Shown: piece by piece, positions 51,816 to 61,709 of the stretch
How positions within the stretch are numbered: the first letter of the stretch is position 1
Layout of the letters: each line of letters begins with the position of its first letter
NCBI RefSeq assembly: GCF_900112425.1
Contig: NZ_FOLP01000001.1
Span: forward strand, 558,001-622,000
DNA from: Variovorax sp. OK212
Lineage (GTDB): Bacteria; Pseudomonadota; Gammaproteobacteria; Burkholderiales; Burkholderiaceae_C
Direction of reading: 5' to 3'
Length of the DNA: 64,000 nt
Notes under the pieces: model-generated
What the model was told of the DNA's origin: nothing
Seen by the model: only the letters and a program-made list of their open reading frames with translations
The model's database searches: none
Translations under genes and position numbers: made by a program

Positions 51816-52649
51816 ATGGAAATCACCCCGATCGAGTTTCGCGGCCAGCCCGCATTGCGTGCCACAGGCGCCGATGGAAGCACCCTCACGGTGGCATTGC
51901 ACGGTGCGCAAGTGCTGTCCTGGACGGCGGCCGACGGGGTGGAGAGGCTTTACCTGAGCCCTTCGGCGGTGTTCGACGGGCAAGCCGCCATCCGCGGCGG
52001 CGTGCCCATCTGCTGCCCCCAATTCAACCAGCGCGGCATGTTGCCCAAGCATGGATTCATGCGCAATTTGCCTTGGAAGCACGAGGCTTCCGACACACCC
52101 GAGTCACTTCGGCTGAGCTTGCGCGACACCGACGCCACCCGTGCGCTGTGGCCGCACGCTTTCGAGGCACGGCTGGAGGCCACCCTGTCGGCCGGCCAGC
52201 TGCGCACCTCGCTCACGCTCACCAACATCGACCGCGCGCCCTGGACCTTCGCCGCCGCGCTGCACACCTACCTGCGCGTGGACGACATCGCCGATACCCG
52301 CCTGGAGGGCCTGCAGGGTGCCAACCGCTGGGATTCGCTGCGCGACGACCGCCATGTGGAAACCGCGGCCGCGTTGCATTTCGATGCAGAGTTCGACAGT
52401 GTCTACGCCGCCCCCGCGCAACCGCTGCGCCTGGTGCAGCCCGCCGGCGCGCTGGAGATCTCGCAAAGCGCGAGCTGCAGCGAAACCGTGGTCTGGAACC
52501 CCGGCGCGGTGCTCGGTGCGAAACTCGCCGACATGCCCGCGGACGGCTTTCGGCACATGCTGTGCGTCGAAGCCGCCCGCATCGACGAACCCGTGCTGCT
52601 CGCCCCCGGCGCCCAATGGCAGGGCTGGCAACAGCTCCGCGTCCTCTGA
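51816..52649 (+). CDS. D-hexose-6-phosphate mutarotase-like protein
   Basis: A 277-residue aldose-1-epimerase-fold protein, probably interconverting anomers of glucose-6-phosphate. It has [43 protein letters not shown] (with arginine and histidine for phosphate and catalysis), [22 protein letters not shown], and SETVVWNPG near the C-terminus, matching YeaD. The ATG at 51816 is chosen because earlier codons do not fit the family. It sits just before hisF. Confidence 0.88.
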   Translation: MEITPIEFRGQPALRATGADGSTLTVALHGAQVLSWTAADGVERLYLSPSAVFDGQAAIRGGVPICCPQFNQRGMLPKHGFMRNLPWKHEASDTPESLRLSLRDTDATRALWPHAFEARLEATLSAGQLRTSLTLTNIDRAPWTFAAALHTYLRVDDIADTRLEGLQGANRWDSLRDDRHVETAAALHFDAEFDSVYAAPAQPLRLVQPAGALEISQSASCSETVVWNPGAVLGAKLADMPADGFRHMLCVEAARIDEPVLLAPGAQWQGWQQLRVL

Positions 52650-52668
52650 TTCCTTACCCGTTCATCCC

Positions 52669-53454
52669 ATGCTTGCCAAACGCATCATTCCCTGCCTCGA
52701 CGTCACCGGCGGCCGTGTCGTCAAGGGCGTCAACTTCGTCGAACTGCGCGACGCCGGCGATCCGGTCGAGATCGCCGCGCGCTACAACGCGCAGGGCGCC
52801 GACGAGCTGACCTTCCTGGACATCACCGCCACCAGCGACGGCCGCGACCTGATCCTGCCGATCATCGAGGCCGTGGCCTCGCAGGTCTTCATTCCGCTGA
52901 CCGTGGGCGGCGGCGTGCGCACCGTGGCCGACGTGCGCCGGCTGCTCAACGCGGGCGCCGACAAGACCAGCTTCAACTCGGCCGCCATCGCCGACCCCCA
53001 GGTGATCAGCGACGCCGCGCAGAAGTACGGCTCGCAGTGCATCGTGGTCGCCATCGACGCCAAGCGCCGCAGCCCCGAAGAGGCCGCCACGCGCGGCGCG
53101 GGCTGGGACGTGTACAGCCATGGCGGGCGCAAGAACACCGGCCTGGACGTGGTCGAGTGGGCCACCGAGATGGCGCGCCGCGGCGCCGGCGAGATCCTGC
53201 TGACCAGCATGGACCGCGACGGCACCAAGAGCGGCTTCGACCTGGAGCTGACCCGCGCGGTGAGCAACGCCGTCAACGTGCCGGTGATCGCCTCGGGCGG
53301 CGTCGGCAGCCTGGACGACCTGGCCGACGGCATCCAGACCGGCGGCGCCGACGCGGTGCTGGCGGCCAGCATCTTCCACTACGGCGAGCACACGGTCGGC
53401 GAGGCCAAGGCCCGTATGGCGGCCCGGGGCATCCCGGTGCGCATCGACCAGTGA
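52669..53454 (+). CDS. hisF: Imidazole glycerol phosphate synthase subunit HisF
   Basis: The 261-residue cyclase subunit. The TIM barrel starts [20 protein letters not shown] with the catalytic aspartate. [20 protein letters not shown] and the second-half [13 protein letters not shown] with the second aspartate follow, and ASGGVGS is a phosphate loop. It works with HisH, encoded 5 kb upstream. The start at 52669 follows the mutarotase by 19 bases. Confidence 0.97.
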   Translation: MLAKRIIPCLDVTGGRVVKGVNFVELRDAGDPVEIAARYNAQGADELTFLDITATSDGRDLILPIIEAVASQVFIPLTVGGGVRTVADVRRLLNAGADKTSFNSAAIADPQVISDAAQKYGSQCIVVAIDAKRRSPEEAATRGAGWDVYSHGGRKNTGLDVVEWATEMARRGAGEILLTSMDRDGTKSGFDLELTRAVSNAVNVPVIASGGVGSLDDLADGIQTGGADAVLAASIFHYGEHTVGEAKARMAARGIPVRIDQ

Positions 53455-53507
53455 GCGGCCCCGCAGGGCGCGGCTCGAACGCCTCTCAAGGGTCTTTTGC
53501 CATCCCT

Positions 53508-53519
53508 GACAATAGCGCC
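53508..53519 (+). promoter_or_regulatory. -10-like GACAAT abutting hisI start
   Basis: GACAAT, six bases, then the hisI ATG at 53520. It fits the window's recurring layout of a -10-like hexamer directly before a start codon. The 65-base hisF-hisI gap is the only break in the hisFIE run. Confidence 0.3.
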
Positions 53520-53909
53520 ATGAATTGGCTCGATGAAGTGAAGTGGGACGCGAACGGCCTGGTGCCGGTCATCGCGCAGGAGCAGGGCAGCAACGACGTG
53601 CTGATGTTCGCCTGGATGAACCGCGAGGCGCTCGAGAAGACCGCCGAGCTCGGCCGCGCGGTGTATTTCAGCCGCTCGCGCAACAAGCTCTGGTTCAAGG
53701 GCGAGGAGTCGGGCCACGTGCAGACCGTGCACGAGATCCGCCTCGATTGCGACAACGACGTGGTGCTGCTCAAGGTCACCCAGCTCGGCCACGAGCCGGG
53801 CATCGCCTGCCACACCGGTCGACACAGCTGCTTCTTCAGCAAGTACGAAAAGGGCCAGTGGACCGTGGTCGAACCGGTCTTGAAAGACCCGGAATCCATC
53901 TACAAATGA
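53520..53909 (+). CDS. hisI: Phosphoribosyl-AMP cyclohydrolase
   Basis: Opens the adenine ring of PR-AMP in histidine synthesis. The 129-residue protein has [14 protein letters not shown], the zinc/magnesium sites in [13 protein letters not shown] and [11 protein letters not shown], and is monofunctional, separate from hisE. Its stop overlaps the hisE ATG (ATGA). Confidence 0.97.
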   Translation: MNWLDEVKWDANGLVPVIAQEQGSNDVLMFAWMNREALEKTAELGRAVYFSRSRNKLWFKGEESGHVQTVHEIRLDCDNDVVLLKVTQLGHEPGIACHTGRHSCFFSKYEKGQWTVVEPVLKDPESIYK

Positions 53910-54319
53910 CGGCCACCGTGAACGCTGACAACACCGACAACACCTCCGACGCCCTCGCTCGCCTGGCCGCGGTCATCGAAAGCCGCCTGCCCGCGCAGGG
54001 CGGCGACCCCGAGAAGAGCTACGTCGCGCGCCTGCTGCACAAGGGCCCCGATGCCTTCCTCAAGAAGATCGGCGAGGAAGCCACCGAGGTCGTGATGGCC
54101 GCCAAGGACGCCGATCACGGCGGCGACCGCTCGAAAATAGTGAACGAAGTGGCCGACCTGTGGTTCCACACCATGGTGGCGCTGGCGCACTACGGTTTCT
54201 CGCCCGCCGACGTCACCGCGGAGCTCGAGCGCCGCGAAGGCACCAGCGGCATCGAGGAAAAGGCCCTGCGCAAGGTGCGGGCCCGGGAAGCTGGAGAGGC
54301 TGGCGCATCCAACGATTGA
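53906..54319 (+). CDS. hisE: Phosphoribosyl-ATP pyrophosphatase
   Basis: Removes pyrophosphate from PR-ATP, the second histidine step. The 137-residue MazG-fold protein has [31 protein letters not shown] with the conserved EExxE metal motif, and [15 protein letters not shown]. The N-terminus has a short Asn/Asp/Thr-rich extension and the C-terminus an extra charged tail. The ATG overlaps the hisI stop. Confidence 0.96.
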   Translation: MTATVNADNTDNTSDALARLAAVIESRLPAQGGDPEKSYVARLLHKGPDAFLKKIGEEATEVVMAAKDADHGGDRSKIVNEVADLWFHTMVALAHYGFSPADVTAELERREGTSGIEEKALRKVRAREAGEAGASND

Positions 54320-54332
54320 AAGGACACCGACC

Positions 54333-54722
54333 ATGGCCAACGACATCGTGAACGCGAAACCCGACGACTCCCTCAAGACCTGGGGCTGGGTCAGCTACAT
54401 CCTGCACCTCATCGTGGCCATCGGCGCCGTCGTGCCGGGGGCGCAGGCCTCCATCGTCATCCTGCTGGTCGCGCTGGTGATCGACTTCGTCAAGCGCGAC
54501 GACGCGGCCGGCACCTGGCAGGCCTCGCATTTCAGCTGGCGCATCCGCTCGGTGCTGTGGGCGGGGCTGCTGTACATCCTGACGATCTGGCTGTTTCTCG
54601 TGTTCTACGTCCCGGGCTGGATTGCCTGGAGCCTGATCTCGCTGTGGTTCCTGTACCGGATCGTGAAAGGCATGATCCGCATGAACGACGGCCGCCCCAT
54701 GGAACCCAAAGATGTCATCTGA
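54333..54722 (+). CDS. DUF4870-like membrane protein
   Basis: A 129-residue protein with three or four hydrophobic segments (about 18-38, 40-50, 72-92 and 94-112) and a short hydrophilic tail. The segmentation and the charged FVKRDDAAGTWQASHFSWRIRS loop match the DUF4870 (Tic20-like) group of small bacterial membrane proteins; function is unknown. It follows hisE by 13 bases and overlaps the HIT gene by 11, so it is part of the his-HIT-tat run. Confidence 0.75.
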   Translation: MANDIVNAKPDDSLKTWGWVSYILHLIVAIGAVVPGAQASIVILLVALVIDFVKRDDAAGTWQASHFSWRIRSVLWAGLLYILTIWLFLVFYVPGWIAWSLISLWFLYRIVKGMIRMNDGRPMEPKDVI

Positions 54723-55071
54723 CCCGAACTGCGTCTTCTGCAAGATCATCGAGGGCAAGATCCCCTCCCGCAAGGTCTACGAGGACGAGGACCTGTTTGC
54801 TTTTCACGACATCGCGCCCTGGGCGCCGGTGCATTTCATGATGGTGCCCAAGAAGCACATCGCCTCGATGGCGCAACTCACGCCGGACGATGCGGCGCTC
54901 ATGGGCAAGATCATGACGCTGGCTCCCAAGCTGGCGCTGGAGCAGGGCTGCAGGCCCTATCCGGAGGGCGGCTTCCGGGTCGTCGTCAACACGGGCAACG
55001 AGGGTGGGCAGGAGGTTCATCATCTCCATGTCCATGTCATGGGCGGTCCCCGGCCCTGGCTTCGCGGCTGA
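54712..55071 (+). CDS. HIT family purine nucleoside phosphoramidase-like protein
   Basis: A 119-residue histidine-triad hydrolase acting on AMP-linked substrates. The N-terminal CVFCKIIEGKIPSRKVYEDED with zinc-type cysteines, the VPKKHIASM segment and the triad HHLHVHVMGG at the C-terminus place it in the HinT branch. The ATG at 54712 lies inside the end of the previous gene, an 11-base overlap. Confidence 0.94.
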   Translation: MSSDPNCVFCKIIEGKIPSRKVYEDEDLFAFHDIAPWAPVHFMMVPKKHIASMAQLTPDDAALMGKIMTLAPKLALEQGCRPYPEGGFRVVVNTGNEGGQEVHHLHVHVMGGPRPWLRG

Positions 55072-55106
55072 GCGGCGTTAAGCCAAACTGTCACATTCCA
55101 CCCGAC

Positions 55107-55130
55107 TAAAATCGGACACATTCTTAGGAG
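55107..55130 (+). promoter_or_regulatory. Promoter -10 and ribosome site of tatABC
   Basis: TAAAAT (55107-55112) lies 24 bases before the tatA ATG, and AGGAG (55126-55130) is six bases before it. The -35 region is not convincing. This suggests tatABC can be transcribed separately from the his genes. Confidence 0.4.
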
Positions 55131-55136
55131 TTCTCC

Positions 55137-55382
55137 ATGGGTTCTTTTTCCATCTGGCACTGGCTGATCGTGCTGCTCGTCGTGGTCATGATCTTCGGCA
55201 CCAAGAAGCTGCGTAACATGGGTTCGGACCTTGGCGGCGCCGTCAAGGGCTTCAAGGACGGCATGAAGGACGGCAGCGCCGACGCGCCGGCCGGCACTTC
55301 GGCACCCGCCCAGCAGGTGACCGGCCAGCCGGCCAACAGCGACAAGTCGACGATCGACGTCGAAGCGCGTCAGAAGTCCTGA
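55137..55382 (+). CDS. tatA: Sec-independent translocase protein TatA
   Basis: The 81-residue pore-forming subunit of the twin-arginine translocase. It has the N-terminal membrane helix [40 protein letters not shown] with the FGTKKL hinge and amphipathic helix, then a variable Ala/Pro-rich tail. It exports folded proteins such as MsrP at 9.8 kb, whose signal carries the twin arginines. Confidence 0.97.
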   Translation: MGSFSIWHWLIVLLVVVMIFGTKKLRNMGSDLGGAVKGFKDGMKDGSADAPAGTSAPAQQVTGQPANSDKSTIDVEARQKS

Positions 55383-55395
55383 GCGCAGACCGCAC

Positions 55396-55866
55396 GTGCT
55401 CGACCTCGGCATTGAGAAGCTGGCGCTGATCGGCGTCGTGGCGCTGATCGTCATCGGCCCGGAGAAGCTGCCGCGCGTGGCGCGCACCGTGGGCACCTTG
55501 CTCGGCAAGGCGCAGCGGTACGTGAACGACGTCAAGGCCGAAGTCAACCGATCGATGGAGCTCGACGAGCTCCGCAAGATGAAGACCACGGTGGAGGATG
55601 CGGCCCGCGACGTCGAGCACAGCATCCACACCGGGGCGAGCGACTTCGAGAAGCAGTTCAGCGGTTCGGGCGAAACGCTGTCGGCGCTGGCCGAGCCCGA
55701 GCCGCCACCGCCGCCCGAATACAAGCATCCGCGCAAGAACTGGCGGCTGAAGCAGGGCGCCACGCCGCAGTGGTACAAGTCGCGAAACGGCGTGCGCACC
55801 AAGGCGCTGTCGGGTGCGGCGCGCGTCGCGCGTTTCCGCCCGCACACGATCAACAAGATCACCTAG
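55396..55866 (+). CDS. tatB: Sec-independent translocase protein TatB
   Basis: A 156-residue receptor subunit that with TatC binds twin-arginine signals. It has the TatB start [32 protein letters not shown] with the membrane helix and GPEKLP hinge, a long amphipathic helix with [16 protein letters not shown], and a proline-rich tail. The start is GTG at 55396, 13 bases after tatA. Confidence 0.96.
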   Translation: MLDLGIEKLALIGVVALIVIGPEKLPRVARTVGTLLGKAQRYVNDVKAEVNRSMELDELRKMKTTVEDAARDVEHSIHTGASDFEKQFSGSGETLSALAEPEPPPPPEYKHPRKNWRLKQGATPQWYKSRNGVRTKALSGAARVARFRPHTINKIT

Positions 55867-55932
55867 CGCACCCCCACCACCGCGTTCCCCGAGCGCCGCA
55901 CGCCGGCCGACGTCACGCTTTCTTCTTTTCCA

Positions 55933-56742
55933 ATGGCCGATTCCGACAACAAGAACAACGACAAAGAAGACGAGCTGGCGGGCACCGAACAGCCGTTCGT
56001 GGCTCACCTGGTCGAGCTTCGCGACCGCCTGCTCTATTGCGTGTATGGCCTGGTGATCGCGGGCATCCTGCTGGCGATCTGGCCCGGCCCCGGCGGGCTG
56101 ATCGACATCATCGCGATGCCGATCAAGGCGCACATGCCGCACGACGCCAAGCTCATCGCCATCGGCGTGTTCTCGCCGTTCTTCGTGCCGCTCAAGGTGC
56201 TGATGATGGCGGCCGTGCTGCTGGCGCTGCCCTGGCTCATGTACCAGGCGTGGATGTTCGTGGCTCCCGGCCTCTACAGCCATGAAAAGAAGTTCGCGCT
56301 GCCGCTGATCTTCTTCGGCAGCCTGCTGGCCTATGCCGGCATCGCCTTCGTGCAGCTGTTCGTGCTGGACAAGATGTTCAGCTTCATCCAGCGCTTCGCC
56401 CCGGCGGCGGTGCAGGCGACGCCCGACATCTCCTCGTACGTCGAGGCCATCCTGTCGCTGTACATCGCCTTCGGCGTGGCCTTCCAGGTGCCGATCGTGG
56501 TGATGCTGCTGGTGCGCTTCGAGATGGTGACCATCGAGAAGCTGAAGTCCTTCCGCGGCTACTTCATCGTGGTCGCGTTCGTCGTGGCCGCCGTGCTGAC
56601 GCCGCCCGACGTGGTCTCGCAGCTGGCGCTGGCGGTGCCCATGTGCCTGCTGTACGAGGTGGGCATCATCGGTGCCAGGTACTTCGCCAGCTCGGTCAAG
56701 AAGCCCGAAGACGAAGAAAGCGCGGACTCGGCTTCCAGCTGA
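55933..56742 (+). CDS. tatC: Sec-independent translocase protein TatC
   Basis: The 269-residue six-helix core of the Tat translocase. The N-terminal VAHLVELRDRLLYCVYG has the signal-recognition Glu/Arg, FFVPLKVLMMAAVLLALPWLMYQ and PGLYSHEKKFALPLI follow, and PDVVSQLALAVPMCLLYEVGI is a late family motif. It is the last tat gene, followed by a 200-base convergent gap. Confidence 0.97.
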   Translation: MADSDNKNNDKEDELAGTEQPFVAHLVELRDRLLYCVYGLVIAGILLAIWPGPGGLIDIIAMPIKAHMPHDAKLIAIGVFSPFFVPLKVLMMAAVLLALPWLMYQAWMFVAPGLYSHEKKFALPLIFFGSLLAYAGIAFVQLFVLDKMFSFIQRFAPAAVQATPDISSYVEAILSLYIAFGVAFQVPIVVMLLVRFEMVTIEKLKSFRGYFIVVAFVVAAVLTPPDVVSQLALAVPMCLLYEVGIIGARYFASSVKKPEDEESADSASS

Positions 56743-56800
56743 TCTTGCGAAGGGGTGCGGGGCCCGGGGGCTCGCCATCGGCGAACCTCGGTCTGCCCAA

Positions 56801-56830
56801 TCCCCCGAATTCCCCCGAATTCCCTGAGTT
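56801..56830. repeat. Tandem 10-bp repeats in the tatC/protease gap
   Basis: TCCCCCGAAT occurs twice in tandem (56801-56820), followed by a degenerate third unit TCCCTGAGTT. It lies in the 200-base gap between convergent genes. No coding frame explains it. Confidence 0.6.
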
Positions 56831-56907
56831 CTTGAACACCGAGACACCGGCCTTGCCGGGCCTCGGGTGCTGCTCCCCGGGGCAAAGGGGTGGCGAAGCA
56901 GGAAGAA

Positions 56908-56924
56908 GCGCACGATGTGTGCGC
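56908..56924. terminator. Hairpin near the protease stop
   Basis: GCGCAC-GATGT-GTGCGC, a perfect 6-bp stem, 19 bases beyond the protease stop on the minus strand. It has no T-run and may stop or protect convergent messages. The rest of the gap holds GC-rich imperfect palindromes only. Confidence 0.35.
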
Positions 56925-56942
56925 AACCCCGGGGAAGGCCTT

Positions 56943-58103
<1,161 letters not shown>

Positions 58104-58398
58104 GAAAAATCGGTGAAAAAGACGGAGGAACGCTGCCGTGGGGCGCAGCAATGTGGCCAATTGTCCCTCAACCGCACGAGCCGGAAACCGCGCCGCGAGG
58201 TCGAGATTGAGCAATGCCGCCTGCGTGAATCCGGGTAAACACCTAGCATCGCGGAGCGAGCCCATCCGGCCCGTGTTCTCAGGCCTCCCGCACTGCCCAC
58301 CCGGCGGAGGCGGCCAGGCGTTCGTCGGCGCGCCATTTTTCCGTTTCTCACCCGGTCCCGCGGGCTGGCGCGCGGTTTCGACCTCCTTGCCAGCAGCC

Positions 58399-59832
58399 AT
58401 GACTCCAGAAGCAACTCTCCACGACGGCGCCCAGACCGCGCCGTCCGCCCCGTCCGCGCCCTCCAGCACGTCCCGCACCCTCGGTGCGAGCGACTACAAG
58501 ACCCTCGCCCTGTCCGCCCTCGGCGGCACGCTCGAGTTCTACGACTTCGTCATCTACGTCTTCTTCGCCACCGTGGTCGGGGCGCTGTTCTTCCCGGCGG
58601 ACATGCCCGACTGGCTGCGTCAGCTGCAGACTTTCGGCATCTTCGCGGCCGGCTACCTGGCGCGCCCGGTGGGCGGCATCGTCATCGCGCATTTCGGCGA
58701 CATCTTCGGGCGCAAGCGCATGTTCACGCTGTCGATCTTCCTGATGGCGGCGCCCACGCTGGTCATCGGCCTGCTGCCGACCTACGCGAGCATCGGCGTC
58801 GCGGCGCCCCTGCTGCTGCTGGCCATGCGCGTGCTGCAGGGCGCGGCCATCGGCGGCGAGATGCCCGGGGCCTGGGTGTTCGTGGGCGAGCACGTGCCGG
58901 CCCGGCGCTATGGGTTCGGCATCGGCATGCTGACCTCGGGCATCACCGGCGGCATCCTGCTGGGCTCGCTGGTGGCGGTGGCCATCAACCGCCACTATTC
59001 GCCGGAGCAGGTGAGCGGCTTCGCCTGGCGCCTGCCGTTCATCCTGGGCGGCGTGTTCGGGCTGGTGTCGGTGTACCTGCGCCGCTTCCTGCACGAGACG
59101 CCGGTGTTCAAGGAGCTGGCGGGCCGGCGCACCGTGGCGCGCGAGCTGCCGCTGCGCACCGTGCTGCGCGAGCACCGCCTGGCCTGCGTGTACGTGGCAC
59201 TGCTGACCTGGGTGCTGTCGGCCGCCATCGTGGTGGTGGTGCTGTACACGCCCACCTACCTGCAGAAGGTGCACCACATTCCGGCCGCGCTGGCACTCGA
59301 AGCCAACGCGCTCGCCACGCTCACCCTGACGCTGGGTTGCATGCTGGCCGGCTGGGCCAGCGACCGCATCGGCACGCGCGCGGTGATGCTGGTCGGCTGG
59401 GGCGGCCTGTTTGCCACGGCCTACCTGTTCTACACCGGGCTGCCCGGCACGCCGTCGACGCTGTACGCACACTACGCGCTGGTGGGCCTGTTCGTGGGCA
59501 CCATCGCCACCGTGCCGATCGCGGGCGTGCGCGCCTTCCCGGCGCCAGTGCGCTTCACCGGCCTTTCGTTCGCCTACAACATGTCGTACGCCGTGTTCGG
59601 CGGGCTGACGCCGGTGATCCTCACGCTCTGGCTGCAGCGCGACAGCATGGCGCCCGCGCATTACGTCGCGGTGCTGGCCGGCCTGGGCTTCCTGCTCGCG
59701 TTCCTGCCGCTGGCGGCGCGCGGCCATGCGATGCGCGATGGCGTGGCGCCCGAGGCCGGCGGTACCGGAGCTGCCGGAGCTGCCGGAGCGATTGGAGCTA
59801 CCGGCGGGGGCAGCGCGACAATGTCGCGATGA
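58399..59832 (+). CDS. MFS transporter, metabolite:H+ symporter (MHS) type
   Basis: A 477-residue, 12-helix carrier resembling KgtP/ProP-type symporters for organic acids. The GGTLEFYDFVIYVFFATVVG start of helix 1, the RPVGGIVIAHFGDIFGRKRMF loop 2-3 motif, and AIGGEMPGAWVFVGEHVPARRYG are MHS hallmarks. The C-terminus ends in a low-complexity Gly/Ala tail from 9-bp tandem repeats. The 295-base gap upstream shows no clear promoter or ribosome site. Its stop overlaps the Nif3 gene ATG. Confidence 0.88.
   Translation: MTPEATLHDGAQTAPSAPSAPSSTSRTLGASDYKTLALSALGGTLEFYDFVIYVFFATVVGALFFPADMPDWLRQLQTFGIFAAGYLARPVGGIVIAHFGDIFGRKRMFTLSIFLMAAPTLVIGLLPTYASIGVAAPLLLLAMRVLQGAAIGGEMPGAWVFVGEHVPARRYGFGIGMLTSGITGGILLGSLVAVAINRHYSPEQVSGFAWRLPFILGGVFGLVSVYLRRFLHETPVFKELAGRRTVARELPLRTVLREHRLACVYVALLTWVLSAAIVVVVLYTPTYLQKVHHIPAALALEANALATLTLTLGCMLAGWASDRIGTRAVMLVGWGGLFATAYLFYTGLPGTPSTLYAHYALVGLFVGTIATVPIAGVRAFPAPVRFTGLSFAYNMSYAVFGGLTPVILTLWLQRDSMAPAHYVAVLAGLGFLLAFLPLAARGHAMRDGVAPEAGGTGAAGAAGAIGATGGGSATMSR
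59765..59800 (+). repeat. 9-bp tandem repeat in the MFS 3' end
   Basis: Four units of CCGGAGCTG-like sequence (the last two degenerate) encode Gly-Ala-Ala repeats at the C-terminus of the carrier. They are in frame, so unit loss or gain would only change tail length. Confidence 0.6.
59817..59828 (+). promoter_or_regulatory. -10-like GACAAT abutting the Nif3 gene
   Basis: GACAAT, six bases, then the ATG at 59829, inside the end of the MFS gene. It fits the leaderless pattern seen elsewhere in the window; translation coupling through ATGA is an alternative. Confidence 0.25.
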
Positions 59833-60602
59833 GCACCACCCGCCACGAACTGCTTCACGCATTCGACCTGCTGCTGGCCCCCGGCCGCTTCAAGGACTAC
59901 GGACCCAACGGCCTGCAGGTCGAAGGGCGCACCACGGTGCGCAAGATCGTCTCCGGCGTCACGGCCAGCCGCGCGCTGATCGAGGCCGCGATCCACGCCG
60001 AGGCCGACGCCATCTTCGTGCACCACGGCCTGTTCTGGCGCGGCCAGGACGGCCGCGTCACCGGCTGGATGAAGCAGCGCCTGGGCCTGCTGCTGGGCAG
60101 CGACGTCAACCTCTTCGCCTACCACCTGCCGCTGGACGCGCACCCCGAGCTCGGCAACAACGCGCAGCTCGGCCTGCAGCTGGGGCTCGTGGCGTACCCC
60201 GGCGCGGGCGGGCGTTTCGGCGAGCAGGAGCTGGGCTTCCTGGGTGCGCCGGACAGCGGCGAAGGCTTCGCCGACGCCAGGGCGCTCGCCACGCACGTCG
60301 AAAAAGTGCTCAAAAGGCCGGTCACGCTCGTCGATACTGCGCATCGCGCTATCAAGAACATAGCGTGGTGCACGGGCGGCGCGCAAGGCTACTTCGAGGC
60401 CGCCATCGCGGCCGGCGCCGACGCCTTCATCACCGGCGAGATCTCGGAGCCGCAGGCCCACTACGCGCGCGAGATGGGCGTGGCCTTCCTGGCCTGCGGG
60501 CACCACGCCACCGAGCGCTACGGCGCGCCCGCGGTGGCCGCCCACGTGGCGGCGCAGCTCGAGCTCGAACACCAGTTCATCGACATCGACAACCCGGCAT
60601 GA
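59829..60602 (+). CDS. Nif3-like dinuclear metal center protein (YbgI family)
   Basis: A 257-residue protein of the NIF3/GTP cyclohydrolase I type 2 family, forming hexameric rings with two metal ions per subunit. Metal ligands are visible in IFVHHGLFWRG, AYHLPLDAH and CGHHATERYG with GEISEPQAHYA. Proposed roles are in cofactor or tRNA-related hydrolysis but none is settled. The ATG overlaps the MFS stop (ATGA) and its stop overlaps pdxA (ATGA). A 17-nt palindrome at 60348 is coded in frame as AIKNIA. Confidence 0.92.
   Translation: MSTTRHELLHAFDLLLAPGRFKDYGPNGLQVEGRTTVRKIVSGVTASRALIEAAIHAEADAIFVHHGLFWRGQDGRVTGWMKQRLGLLLGSDVNLFAYHLPLDAHPELGNNAQLGLQLGLVAYPGAGGRFGEQELGFLGAPDSGEGFADARALATHVEKVLKRPVTLVDTAHRAIKNIAWCTGGAQGYFEAAIAAGADAFITGEISEPQAHYAREMGVAFLACGHHATERYGAPAVAAHVAAQLELEHQFIDIDNPA
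60348..60364. repeat. 17-nt palindrome, copy 5 (inside Nif3 gene)
   Basis: GCTAT-CAAGAAC-ATAGC, with flanking C and G extending the stem to 6 bp. It is translated as part of the protein. Its complement matches the copy at 36309 at 15 of 17 positions. Confidence 0.55.
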
Positions 60603-61684
60603 GCAACGCACCCATCGGCATCACGCTCGGCGATCCCGCCGGCATCGGCCCTGAGATCATCGCCAAGGCGTTTCGCGACGCGCCCGATGCCACGCGCGGC
60701 GCGTTCGTGGCCGGCGACGTGGGCACGGTGCGCAAGGCGTCCCAGGCCCTGGCCGCGCCGGGGCAGCCGGCCTGGCCGGTGCTCGAGATCGACACCGTTG
60801 CCGAGGCCGCCACCGTGCCGCCGGGCTGCATCCCGGTGTTGCAGGTGATCGCGGCGCCGTCGCGCATCGAGACCGGCCGCATCAGCGCCGAGGCCGGCCG
60901 CGTGGCGGGCGAATGCGTGGTGTGGGCCGCGCGGGCCGCGTTGCGCGGCGAGATCTCCGCCATCGTCACCGCGCCGCTGCACAAGGAGGCGCTGTCGGCC
61001 GCGGGCTTTCCGTACCCCGGCCACACCGAGCTGCTGCAGGCCGAGGCCGCCGCCCACCTGGGCCGCACCGTGGCCGACGTGCCGGTGCGCATGATGCTGG
61101 CCAACGACGAGCTGCGCACCGTGCTCGTCAGCATCCACATGTCGCTGCGCCATGCCATCGAGGCGGTGGATTTCGAAGGCGTGCTCGAAACCCTGCGCAT
61201 CACCCACCGGGCGCTGACCCATGCGCTGGGCCGCGTGCCGCGCGTCGGCGTGGCGGGGCTGAATCCGCATGCGGGCGAGGGCGGGTTGTTCGGTTCGGAA
61301 GAGCTGCACATCATCGCGCCGGCCATCGAGGCCGCGCGCGCCGAAGGCATCGACGCCAGCGGGCCCCATGCGCCCGACACCGTCTTCATGCGCGCGCGCG
61401 CCAAGGCGGGCGTGCCGTCCAGCGGCGAGTTCGACGTGGTGGTGGCGATGTACCACGACCAGGGCCTGATCCCGGTCAAGTACCTGGGCGTGGAGAAGGG
61501 CGTGAACGTCACGCTCGGGCTGCCGCTGGTGCGTACCAGCCCCGACCATGGCACCGCCTTCGACATCGCGGGCACGGGGCGGGCCGACGCGTCCAGCCTC
61601 GTGGAGGCGTTGCGCATAGCCCGGGTGCTCAGTGGCGCTCAGCCCAACAGCGCTCAGGGCGCTCAGGGCGCTCAGGGCTCTTAA
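60599..61684 (+). CDS. pdxA: 4-hydroxythreonine-4-phosphate dehydrogenase
   Basis: An NAD- and zinc-dependent enzyme of vitamin B6 synthesis, 361 residues. It has IGITLGDPAGIGPEIIAKA, the substrate/metal motif in GFPYPGHTELLQ, VGVAGLNPHAGEGG, MYHDQGLIPVKYLG and RTSPDHGTAFDIAG, with metal-ligand histidines in these blocks. The last residues (SAQGAQGAQGS) come from tandem 9-bp repeats. The ATG overlaps the Nif3 stop. Confidence 0.96.
   Translation: MSNAPIGITLGDPAGIGPEIIAKAFRDAPDATRGAFVAGDVGTVRKASQALAAPGQPAWPVLEIDTVAEAATVPPGCIPVLQVIAAPSRIETGRISAEAGRVAGECVVWAARAALRGEISAIVTAPLHKEALSAAGFPYPGHTELLQAEAAAHLGRTVADVPVRMMLANDELRTVLVSIHMSLRHAIEAVDFEGVLETLRITHRALTHALGRVPRVGVAGLNPHAGEGGLFGSEELHIIAPAIEAARAEGIDASGPHAPDTVFMRARAKAGVPSSGEFDVVVAMYHDQGLIPVKYLGVEKGVNVTLGLPLVRTSPDHGTAFDIAGTGRADASSLVEALRIARVLSGAQPNSAQGAQGAQGS
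61650..61676 (+). repeat. 9-bp tandem repeat at the pdxA 3' end
   Basis: Three perfect units of GCGCTCAGG just before the stop, with a fourth partial unit 15 bases upstream (61635). They encode the extra Ala-Gln-Gly tail. The gene before the previous one ends in a similar 9-bp repeat. Confidence 0.7.
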
Positions 61685-61709
61685 GGGCGCTCACGGCACC
61701 TGAAGCCGC

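Noticed and set aside
49424-51889. An 821-codon minus-strand frame suggesting a giant binding protein
   Set aside because: The first 500 or so codons are a shifted shadow of the symporter gene. The binding protein has its own signal peptide starting at 50329.
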